Shown in pieces: positions 1 to 5,438 of a DNA stretch of 5,620 bases. The notes beneath the pieces were generated by a model, which saw nothing but the letters and a program-made list of their open reading frames with translations, searched no databases and was not told where the DNA came from. Each line of letters begins with the position of its first letter. Position 1 is the first letter of the stretch. Position numbers and translations under genes: made by a program. The DNA comes from Acidobacteriota bacterium (GTDB lineage Bacteria > Acidobacteriota > Terriglobia > Acidoferrales > UBA7541): contig JAFAZL010000930.1 of the NCBI GenBank assembly GCA_019239815.1, positions 1-5,620 of the forward strand, written 5' to 3'.

Positions 1-845
1 CCCGCCAGAATCATCACGTAACTGGCTGTCTTGCAAAGCTCCGCGAGAAAAAACGGCCCATCAAACAAATGGCGAGAGAACAGTGCGGCCGCGTGGCAAA
101 GCACATTCAGCGACGCGCAGCCATACAGCGAATATTCGTAAAGGCTCGGTGCTTCGCGCCGATCCCCGCTCTTGCTGTTGAGTTGCTGTCGGTACCAGAT
201 CGCTGCCGCCAGAAAGAGCGCGCCCGGCAGCAAGTCCCAGGGACGCGAAAGAATCCACGCTGCGTGTGCGAAGGGCGCTGCAGGCGCAGCCAAGAATGTT
301 GCGCTCGTCAGATACGCCGCGAGCAAAACCACCAGTAGCGCCCCGGCTGTTTCGCGGCTCGGTTGCCGCGCAGTCGGCATGTACCGTTCCACTGCGATCG
401 CCGCCAGCAACATCACCGCGAGCAGAACGCGGCTCACCATCCAGCCCATCGGCACGGTGGTCGGCAGCGCGTGGCCGGCCTGCAGTCGCGTATTCAGCGC
501 GAAATATCCGACTGTCTCGATAATTCCAGAGAGAACAAAACCAAAGGCGAGAATCAGCGCCGTGCGGTCATGCGTGCCGCGGAACCGCACCAGCGCGTTC
601 GCTGCATAGCAAAAGCTGATCAGCGTCCCGCCGACTTCCAGGTAGAGATAGCTCTGTGTCGTCCCCGTAACGCCGGCGTAGCGCAGATATCCAATGAGCG
701 CGAAGTAACCGAGTGCAATGATCGAATAGGTCAGAATCGAGAGGCGAGAGACCCCGGCGGACTCCTTCGACGCGCGTCGAACGCTCTCCGTCGTCGTCGA
801 AGCCGGGTGCCGTAGAAACCCGGCAATTTTGGTCCAACCGCCCAC
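1..845 (-). CDS. Membrane sensor-like protein, N-terminal part (runs off left edge)
   Basis: Read on the minus strand, the frame is open from an in-frame TAG at 926-924 to the left edge and gives about 281 residues from a GTG at 845. At least six hydrophobic stretches are visible, near residues 36-54, 71-87, 96-116, 138-152, 168-187 and 203-217, with short charged loops between them. The last visible part has conserved-looking aromatic and Cys/His residues (Tyr-Glu-Tyr-Ser-Leu, LNVLCHAAALF, LAELCKTASYVMILAG). It resembles the membrane sensor regions (MASE type) that precede histidine kinase, PAS or GGDEF domains; the output domain would lie outside the window, so the function stays open. No ATG exists before residue 133. 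I chose the GTG because GGGGGA lies just upstream (850-855), but a TTG at 857 is also possible. The first 30 residues may not be coding. Confidence 0.62.
   Translation of the reverse strand, partial: MGGWTKIAGFLRHPASTTTESVRRASKESAGVSRLSILTYSIIALGYFALIGYLRYAGVTGTTQSYLYLEVGGTLISFCYAANALVRFRGTHDRTALILAFGFVLSGIIETVGYFALNTRLQAGHALPTTVPMGWMVSRVLLAVMLLAAIAVERYMPTARQPSRETAGALLVVLLAAYLTSATFLAAPAAPFAHAAWILSRPWDLLPGALFLAAAIWYRQQLNSKSGDRREAPSLYEYSLYGCASLNVLCHAAALFSRHLFDGPFFLAELCKTASYVMILA
802..824. repeat. Inverted repeat, GC-rich 7-bp stem
   Basis: GCCGGGT (802-808) and ACCCGGC (818-824) form a perfect 7-bp stem with a 9-base loop. On the plus strand the stem is followed by AATTTT, so it looks somewhat like an intrinsic terminator for plus-strand transcription, yet no plus-strand gene lies to its left. 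It falls at the uncertain 5' end of the membrane protein gene, where it could instead be a structure in the leader or early coding RNA. Confidence 0.4.
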
Positions 846-1362
846 GAATCCCCCCAAATGCCGAAGAAAGCCAGAGAAGCCGTAACAAACCCGGATAAAT
901 GCACGCCAGCGTCCCTTCTCGGCCTAAATCGACCGTCTCTAATGCATTGATTCGGAACGGCTTACAGGAGGGGTTACTGGCAGCACACAGCAAAATGAAA
1001 CGCGCGAGACGCTGGCACAAAGCGTGGAAACGCCTTCTATGCTTCTCTATCTAATTCATTTTTGGACACTTATTGGTGTGGAAGAAGTTCCAAAACAGCA
1101 ACAGGACCGATTCTCACAATGAGACCCGTCTCACTGAATTGGGAATCTCTAATTTGCGGTGCCGAGACCGTTGTTACTGCCTTCGCCGCTTTTCTCACCC
1201 GGTTGATACAGCTCAGCCTACGGCATTCGAACAGCTCTCCGCCTCGAAAACAGTCAGACCCCCAATCCATCAGCCTCAGTGTTCGCGCCCAATAGAGTGC
1301 TGCCTTCACCGGATGTTTTGCCGAGCGCCCTACAGCTAAAAAACTGGTGGGACACATGACCA
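846..1362. other. Intergenic region without a convincing gene
   Basis: About 517 bases lie between the divergent membrane protein and transporter genes. Base composition is less GC-rich than in the flanking genes. Several open frames of 77-150 codons exist on both strands, but their translations are rich in Arg, Cys and Ser, show no domain and have no good start context. I see no tRNA fold, no clear sigma-70 promoter pair and no tandem repeat. Promoters for the two flanking genes presumably lie here. Confidence 0.5.
1346..1351 (+). promoter_or_regulatory. Shine-Dalgarno-like GGTGGG before the transporter
   Basis: GGTGGG lies 4 bases before an ATG at 1356 and 11 bases before the TTG at 1363. 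The ATG is in the wrong frame for the transporter (it opens a 33-codon frame that ends at 1457), while the TTG opens the transporter frame. The ribosome site is therefore better placed for the wrong start, which makes the true start uncertain. Confidence 0.4.
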
Positions 1363-2664
1363 TTGAGCACTACTCAGAGCTCTGTTTCAAACGACCGCAG
1401 CATTTCCTCTCGCAAGACCTTGCGTTCCCTCGAATGGCTCAACTTCTTCGTCGCTGACGTCCAGACCGGACTCGGCCCTTTCCTCGCCGCCTATCTGGCG
1501 TCGTCAGGGTGGAATGCGGCTCACGTCGGCTACGCACTTACCTTCGGCGGCCTGGTGACCGTTGCGCTTCAGACTCCGGCGGGAGCCATCGTCGATGCCG
1601 CGCGCCAAAAACGTTTGTTGGTTGCCGCCGCCCTCAGCATCTTGGTTTGTGGTGCCGCGTTACTTCTCCTGCGTCACGACACCGTTGCTGTTTACATCGC
1701 GCAGTTCCTGATCGGAGCCACCGGGCCCTTCCTTGCGCCAACCATCGCCGCCATCACGTTAGGTATCGTCGGCGCGAATCAGTTTGATCGTCAATTCGGA
1801 AAGAATCAGGCCTTTAACTCTGCGGGAAATGTATTCACGGCGATTCTTGTGGCCATCGTCAGCTACAAATTCGGCTATCGATGGATTTTCACTGTAGCGA
1901 TTGCCCTAGCCATTCCCGCATTTCTCGCCTTGCTCGGAATAAACGGCAACGAAATCGATTACGCTCGAGCACGCGGTGCCGGCGTGACGAAACGTGATGG
2001 CAAAGAAATCCAGACCGAAGGAATCTCGGTGTTGGTGCAGGATCGTGTGCTGCTCGTGTTTCTCGCCGCCTCGTTCCTGTTTCATCTCAGCAACGCAGCG
2101 ATGCTTCCTGAACTGGGCGAAATGTTGGCGCAGGGAAATCCCCGGATGGCACCGCCGTTCATGTCGGCATGCATCATCGTGACGCAGTTGGTGATCGCGG
2201 CTTCGGCTGCGTGGATCGGTACGCGCGCACACAAAGGCCGCAAGCCTCTGCTTCTGCTGGGATTTGGTGTGCTCCCGATTCGCGGCGTGATGTACACGCT
2301 CGCACATGCTCCCTCGGCGCTGATCGGTATTCAACTTCTGGACGGCGTGGCCAACGCCGTTTTCGTGATCGTTTCGATGCTCGTGATCAAGGATCGAACC
2401 GAAGGGACGGGAAGATTCAACCTGGCCGCTGGCGCGCTCGCCACAACAGTTGGAATCGGCGCCGCGCTGAGCAATACCATCGGCGGAGAATTGGTTCAGA
2501 GATTCAGTTTTCGAGCTTCGTTTCTGGGACTCGCCATGATTGCCGTTGCGGCGTTCGCGATCTTGTTCTTTGGTGTTCCTGAGACGGTGCGCGATGCCGA
2601 CGGCGGTTCGCCCGATGCCTCTGAAGTCAGTAAAACGAAGTTAACCGCAGATGCTCCAGCATGA
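1363..2664 (+). CDS. MFS transporter, substrate unknown
   Basis: This 433-residue inner-membrane protein is of normal length for the major facilitator superfamily, and its hydrophobicity fits twelve helices in two halves with a central cytoplasmic loop near residues 192-228. Motif-A-like loops follow helix 2 (GAIVDAARQKR, residues 74-84) and the matching helix of the second half (GTRAHKGRKP, 286-295). A segment around residues 126-160 (PTIAAITLGIVG, then FGKNQAFNSAGN) is typical of drug- or metabolite-exporting MFS members. The C-terminal 25 residues are polar and probably disordered. TTG at 1363 is the first possible start because a TGA in frame sits at 1357-1359; a second TTG at 1420 would still keep the conserved LEWLNFFVADVQTG start of helix 1. 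The gene stands alone and converges on the CDGSH gene, so its substrate cannot be read from context. Confidence 0.9.
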   Translation: MSTTQSSVSNDRSISSRKTLRSLEWLNFFVADVQTGLGPFLAAYLASSGWNAAHVGYALTFGGLVTVALQTPAGAIVDAARQKRLLVAAALSILVCGAALLLLRHDTVAVYIAQFLIGATGPFLAPTIAAITLGIVGANQFDRQFGKNQAFNSAGNVFTAILVAIVSYKFGYRWIFTVAIALAIPAFLALLGINGNEIDYARARGAGVTKRDGKEIQTEGISVLVQDRVLLVFLAASFLFHLSNAAMLPELGEMLAQGNPRMAPPFMSACIIVTQLVIAASAAWIGTRAHKGRKPLLLLGFGVLPIRGVMYTLAHAPSALIGIQLLDGVANAVFVIVSMLVIKDRTEGTGRFNLAAGALATTVGIGAALSNTIGGELVQRFSFRASFLGLAMIAVAAFAILFFGVPETVRDADGGSPDASEVSKTKLTADAPA

Positions 2665-2713
2665 AGCAAGCTTTTAAAGCCACGATTCGAATGAGGATTT
2701 GAAACGAGCCTGT

Positions 2714-2953
2714 CTAAACCTGTGGCTTGGGCACCGGGGGCGGTAGTTCGCGCGCGACAACGGGATCATTGAAACCGACCTTCTTGTGCGAGCCGTCGCA
2801 GAACGGCTTGTTGGCCGACGCGCCGCAGCGGCACAGACCGATCGCGGTGCGGCCAGCGAGACCGAATGGCGCCCCTGTCGGATCGACAATCTCGAAATCG
2901 CCTTCCACTCGAATCGATCCGTTGTTGTTCACTGTAATCTTCGTCGCCGCCAT
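2714..2953 (-). CDS. CDGSH-type [2Fe-2S] iron-sulfur protein
   Basis: This is a 79-residue soluble protein with a single CDGSH zinc-finger-like domain. The cluster-binding signature is complete: Cys41, Cys43, Cys52 and His56 in CRCGASANKPFCDGSH, giving the 3Cys-1His ligation of a [2Fe-2S] cluster known for the mitoNEET family. The N-terminal half (KITVNNNGSIRVEGDFEIVD) matches small bacterial members that have one CDGSH motif. The C-terminal tail is rich in proline. ATG at 2953 was chosen because AAGGAG stands five bases upstream; a longer frame from 2971 has no such site. It is the last gene of the minus-strand sulfur cluster, 146 bases after moeZ. A role in cluster or redox handling is likely, but the exact job is unknown for these bacterial proteins. 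Confidence 0.92.
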   Translation of the reverse strand: MAATKITVNNNGSIRVEGDFEIVDPTGAPFGLAGRTAIGLCRCGASANKPFCDGSHKKVGFNDPVVARELPPPVPKPQV

Positions 2954-2958
2954 TCGTT

Positions 2959-2964
2959 CTCCTT
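2959..2964 (-). promoter_or_regulatory. Ribosome binding site of the CDGSH gene
   Basis: AAGGAG on the minus strand with a five-base spacer to the ATG at 2953. It is close to the ideal anti-16S sequence and decides the start in favour of the shorter reading frame. Confidence 0.8.
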
Positions 2965-3012
2965 GACCCAAGCAAGCTGCGTTGTGCGCGCAGCGTTGAG
3001 TTTACCTCAATC

Positions 3013-3056
3013 CTCAGAGTCTGACCTCGGACTCAACGACAGTCGAAGGTTCTGAG
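3013..3056. repeat. Nested inverted repeats in the moeZ-CDGSH gap
   Basis: GAGTCTG (3017-3023) can pair with CGGACTC (3028-3034) around a 4-base loop, with one G-T pair on the plus strand and a C-A mismatch on the minus strand. CTCAGA (3013-3018) is also complementary to TCTGAG (3051-3056). No T tract follows on the minus strand, so it is not a standard terminator for moeZ. It may have arisen from the decayed heptamer array that overlaps it. Confidence 0.35.
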
Positions 3057-3063
3057 TGCTTTG

Positions 3064-3098
3064 TCACTTTTGACTTTCAACTGTCGACTTCTGACTTC
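3064..3098. repeat. Degenerate heptanucleotide tandem repeat, five units
   Basis: Five consecutive 7-base units read TCACTTT, TGACTTT, CAACTGT, CGACTTC and TGACTTC, so ACT recurs exactly every seven bases. Related, more decayed units (TGACC at 3022, GGACT at 3029, ACGAC at 3036) stay in the same phase upstream, which suggests an older array from about 3020. It fills the gap just after the moeZ stop codon and is not coding. I infer that it is a dispersed short repeat of the host genome. Confidence 0.65.
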
Positions 3099-3099
3099 C

Positions 3100-4293
3100 T
3101 CAATACTTCGGCACGCTCGCATCGACATCGTCGGACCAAGCAAGAATTCCGCCCTTAAGGTTCAGGATTTTCCGAAATCCCGCTTTGCGCAGGAAATCGA
3201 CGGCTTCGGCGGAGCGCTTGCCGCTGCGGCAATGCGCGACGATTTCGCGCGAAGTATCGAGCTCATGCACGCGGCGCGCAATCTCGCCGAGGGGAATTAG
3301 CTTCCCGTTCAGATTGCAAATCTGGTATTCGTGCGGCTCGCGCACATCGAGAATGAAAAGATCGTCGCCTTTGTCGAGCCGCGCTTTCAATTCCCTTGGT
3401 GTGATCTCTGGTACGCCCAAATCAGGAGCCTCCGCTTCTTCTCCACGGATTCCGCAGAAATGGTAGTAGTCGATCAGTTTGTTGATCGTGCGATGCTCGC
3501 CGCACAGCGGGCAGCTCGGATTCTTCCGCAGCTTCAATTCGCGGAATTTCATCCCGAGTGCATCGAAGAGCAGCAATCGCCCGACAAGGCTGTCGCCTTT
3601 GCCGATGATCAACTTGATCGTTTCCATCGCCTGAATCGATCCGACGATTCCAGGCAACACGCCGAGCACTCCGCCTTCGGCGCAGGACGGAACAAGCCCC
3701 GGCGGAGGTGGCTCCGGATACAAGCAGCGGTAGCACGGACCATCGGGCATGCCGAACACGGTGATCTGGCCCTCGAAGCGAAAGATCGATCCGTACACAT
3801 TCGGCTTGCCGAGCAGGATGCACGCGTCGTTGACAAGATAGCGCGTTGGGAAGTTGTCGGTGCCATCGACGATGATGTCGTAGTCCTTGAACAACTCGAG
3901 CGCATTGCTGCTGTCGAGTTGCGTCTCGTACGCCTGAATCTCGATATCCGGATTCAGATTCGACAATCGCGCTTGCGCCGACTTCGCCTTCGACTTGCCA
4001 ACATCGCTCGAACCAAACGCAATCTGCCGCTGCAAGTTGGTGAAGTCAACGACGTCGAAATCCACGAGGCCGAGTTTGCCGACACCGGCGGCGGCGAGAT
4101 ACAAACCGAGCGGAGCGCCGAGTCCTCCGGTGCCGATCAGCAGCACCTTCGCGCCTTTGAGCTTGAGCTGACCTTCCATGCCGACTTCGGGCATGATCAG
4201 GTGTCGACTGTAGCGGAGAATCTCTTCCTTGCTCAGGCTGGTCGCTGCGCCAGCGGCTGGCGATTCTGTGAGCGGTTTCACTTGCGTTGACAT
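3100..4293 (-). CDS. moeZ: ThiF/MoeB-type adenylyltransferase-rhodanese fusion (MoeZ/MOCS3 type)
   Basis: This 397-residue cytoplasmic enzyme activates the C-terminal GG of ubiquitin-fold sulfur carriers with ATP and loads them with sulfur. Residues 20-280 form the ThiF/MoeB E1-like domain: nucleotide loop GTGGLG (54-59), acidic LVDFDVVDFTNLQRQ (76-90) with the conserved Asn and Arg, DGTDN (143-147), the zinc cysteines Cys187/Cys190 and Cys261/Cys264, and Cys204 in VPSCAEGGVLG, where the family has a catalytic cysteine. Residues 290-397 are a rhodanese domain with the persulfide-forming Cys355 in HCRSGKRS. Length and order match MoeZ and MOCS3, so no part is missing. ATG at 4293 is preceded by GAGGGA with a seven-base spacer; the TTG two codons earlier is less likely. 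The cysO gene lies 163 bases upstream, its obvious partner. It may also serve molybdopterin or thiamine carriers elsewhere in the genome. Confidence 0.93.
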   Translation of the reverse strand: MSTQVKPLTESPAAGAATSLSKEEILRYSRHLIMPEVGMEGQLKLKGAKVLLIGTGGLGAPLGLYLAAAGVGKLGLVDFDVVDFTNLQRQIAFGSSDVGKSKAKSAQARLSNLNPDIEIQAYETQLDSSNALELFKDYDIIVDGTDNFPTRYLVNDACILLGKPNVYGSIFRFEGQITVFGMPDGPCYRCLYPEPPPPGLVPSCAEGGVLGVLPGIVGSIQAMETIKLIIGKGDSLVGRLLLFDALGMKFRELKLRKNPSCPLCGEHRTINKLIDYYHFCGIRGEEAEAPDLGVPEITPRELKARLDKGDDLFILDVREPHEYQICNLNGKLIPLGEIARRVHELDTSREIVAHCRSGKRSAEAVDFLRKAGFRKILNLKGGILAWSDDVDASVPKY

Positions 4294-4300
4294 TTCCAAT

Positions 4301-4306
4301 TCCCTC
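4301..4306 (-). promoter_or_regulatory. Ribosome binding site of moeZ
   Basis: GAGGGA on the minus strand lies seven bases before the ATG at 4293, a normal spacing that supports this start. Confidence 0.7.
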
Positions 4307-4341
4307 GAATCTCTACTCTCTCAATCGTTTCGTCAGTTCAC

Positions 4342-4364
4342 TTGCGTCGGCTCAAGCGACGCAA
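4342..4364 (-). promoter_or_regulatory. Leader hairpin upstream of moeZ
   Basis: TTGCGTCG and CGACGCAA make a perfect 8-bp stem with a 7-base loop, about 50 bases before the moeZ start. On the minus strand the T run comes before the stem, so this is not an intrinsic terminator by itself. The 3' arm carries ACGCAAGTGAA, which is repeated exactly at codons 3-6 of moeZ (4277-4287); the 5' arm could therefore also pair, over six bases (TTGCGT with ACGCAA), right behind the start codon. A regulatory role is inferred only. Confidence 0.4.
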
Positions 4365-4453
4365 AAACGTTCCGAATCATATTCTGCAAATCAATTAGAT
4401 GTGATGCATCGCGGCTCGATGCAAGCCGGCGCCTTCGACTCCTAATTGGAACG
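4363..4453 (-). promoter_or_regulatory. Possible attenuator-like long stem between cysO and moeZ
   Basis: On the minus strand CGTTCCAAT (4453-4445) begins four bases after the cysO stop codon and can pair with ATTCGGAACG (4377-4368), leaving one bulged C. The second arm is followed directly by TTTTT (4367-4363). The stem would enclose about 67 bases that include the hairpin at 4405-4423. The stem and T run resemble a terminator, but the large loop makes this weak. The four cysteine codons at the end of cysO lie immediately upstream. Confidence 0.3.
4405..4423 (-). repeat. Perfect hairpin in the cysO-moeZ gap
   Basis: TGCATCG and CGATGCA form a perfect 7-bp stem with a 5-base loop. It is followed on the minus strand by TCACATCTAATT, with no T tract, so it is more likely an RNA-stabilising or regulatory fold than a terminator. 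Confidence 0.45.
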
Positions 4454-4456
4454 AAA

Positions 4457-4756
4457 TCAACAACAACGGCAAGTGGGAGCGCAGCCGCCGGCGATGGAGG
4501 GGACGATGCTGATGGTGTCGCCATCTTTGGTGGGAGTGGCGTCCTTCGCGAGGTAGCGGATGTCTTCGTCGTTGAGGTAGACATTGACGAAGCTGCGGAG
4601 CTTTCCGTCTTCGGTGAAGAGGTGTTTGCGCAGATCGCCGAACTGCGTTGTGAGTCCGCTCAGTGCTTCGCCCACGGTGCCGGCGCTGACTTCGGTCGAG
4701 TCGCGCTTGCCGGTGTAAACCCTAAGCGGAGTTGGAATCATGACTTTCACTGCCAT
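4457..4756 (-). CDS. cysO: CysO-type sulfur carrier with masked C-terminus
   Basis: This is a 99-residue ubiquitin-fold protein of the ThiS/MoaD superfamily. The order of segments matches mycobacterial CysO as I remember it: MAVKVMIPTPLRVYTGKR at the start, FVNVYLNDEDIRYL (residues 56-69), and KDGDTISIVPSIAGG (77-91) ending in the di-glycine that is adenylated and turned into a thiocarboxylate for cysteine synthesis. Mycobacterial CysO ends at the GG. Here Gly90-Gly91 is followed by eight more residues, CAPTCRCC, and then TGA, so the carrier is made as an inactive precursor. The adjacent JAMM peptidase is the natural candidate to trim it. QbsE (GG-Cys-Phe) and HcyS are known carriers with tails removed by JAMM-type proteases. 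GGAG lies eight bases before the ATG at 4756 and could be partly hidden in a small hairpin. CysO fits better than ThiS or MoaD because of the cysM and mec neighbours. Confidence 0.9.
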   Translation of the reverse strand: MAVKVMIPTPLRVYTGKRDSTEVSAGTVGEALSGLTTQFGDLRKHLFTEDGKLRSFVNVYLNDEDIRYLAKDATPTKDGDTISIVPSIAGGCAPTCRCC

Positions 4757-4764
4757 TTGTTACG

Positions 4765-4776
4765 CTCCAATCGGAG
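4765..4776 (-). promoter_or_regulatory. Ribosome binding site of cysO inside a short hairpin
   Basis: GGAG (4768-4765, minus strand) lies eight bases before the cysO ATG. It is the 3' arm of CTCC-GATT-GGAG, a 4-bp stem with a 4-base loop that could hide the ribosome site. The stem is short and may form only transiently. Confidence 0.4.
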
Positions 4777-4859
4777 TTGAAATTCTAAGTCAAAGTCGCG
4801 TTTGGTTACCAGTTCGCGGGAGTTGTTCGCGCGAGGTTTTCAGGAATTTTACATCATGC

Positions 4860-5360
4860 TCATGTTGCGGATTGGGCGGCGCCACTCCTCCCCGCGATCT
4901 CCAGATTTTCGGGGGTGAATTGGGTGCGGTCATCGGTGAGGCGCCAACTGGTCATGTTTTCGGCGCGGCCGTTGGCGACGCTGACGATGATGTAGCTGTA
5001 CCAGGGCCAGGCGTGGTCGCGATCGTACTGGCTTGGTGCGGCCGGATGATCGGGATGCGAGTGGTACCAACCGACGACGTCGATTCCCTTTTCACGGGCG
5101 GCTTTCTCGGCGTCGCGGACGTCTTCGGATGTGACCGAGAAGCGATTGCGCGGCGAATCATCGCGGCGATTCACCAGTGGGAAGAGTGCGGTGACTTCGC
5201 GCGAGGCGAGCCCATCTCCGTCAGAGGATCGAGCCGTCGTGGCATCGAGATCGCGACCCAGTAGTGCGCCACAACATTCGTGCGGATACGTTTCCGCACC
5301 GTGGGCACGGATTTTATTCGAGAGGTCTTGATTGAGTCGGAGAATTGGAACGTCGCTCAT
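4860..5360 (-). CDS. mec: JAMM/MPN+ zinc metallopeptidase, Mec type
   Basis: This 166-residue protein is a small stand-alone JAMM (peptidase M67) domain. In mycobacteria Mec hydrolyses the CysO-cysteine adduct after the di-glycine and frees cysteine. All catalytic elements are present: Glu28 in ETYPHECCGALLG, and HSHPDHPAAPSQYD with zinc ligands His100, His102 and Asp113 and the conserved Ser110. The short form lacks any extra regulatory domain, as in bacterial members. Here it probably has two tasks: removal of the CAPTCRCC tail from the CysO precursor and release of cysteine from the adduct, as both cuts fall after GG and before a cysteine. ATG at 5360 has only a weak ribosome site (TGAG, about nine bases upstream); a TTG at 5393 has none better. 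It sits 78 bases after cysM and 103 bases before cysO. The symbol mec follows mycobacterial usage. Confidence 0.9.
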   Translation of the reverse strand: MSDVPILRLNQDLSNKIRAHGAETYPHECCGALLGRDLDATTARSSDGDGLASREVTALFPLVNRRDDSPRNRFSVTSEDVRDAEKAAREKGIDVVGWYHSHPDHPAAPSQYDRDHAWPWYSYIIVSVANGRAENMTSWRLTDDRTQFTPENLEIAGRSGAAQSAT

Positions 5361-5438
5361 ATTTGTTGGCTCAGCTTGCTTCACTCGCTTCAATCATTTC
5401 ATTTTCGCTAGCCACGAAGATTTGATTTCCTTTGCTTA

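Noticed and set aside
568..1020. Minus-strand open frame of 150 codons overlapping the left membrane protein
   Set aside because: It lies in another frame over the hydrophobic membrane gene, starts at TTG in non-coding DNA and has an Arg-rich, domain-free translation.
1070..1363. Minus-strand open frame of 97 codons in the left intergenic region
   Set aside because: It begins with ATG close to the transporter start, but has no ribosome site, no recognisable domain and a Cys/Arg/Ser-rich translation. A small orphan gene cannot be excluded, yet nothing positive supports it.
2665..2713. Possible bidirectional terminator between the converging genes
   Set aside because: GCTTTTAAAGC and TTCGAAT/ATTTGAA can pair, but the stems are short and AT-rich and neither has a proper T tract on either strand.
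3331..4290. Long plus-strand open frame of 319 codons opposite moeZ
   Set aside because: It mirrors the minus-strand moeZ gene, which has complete ThiF and rhodanese motifs. The plus-strand translation is Arg- and Glu-rich without any domain, a usual effect of GC-rich antisense.
4814..4834. TCGCG/CGCGA inverted repeat between mec and cysO
   Set aside because: Only five pairs of low-complexity CG sequence with an 11-base loop and no T tract; expected by chance in this composition.
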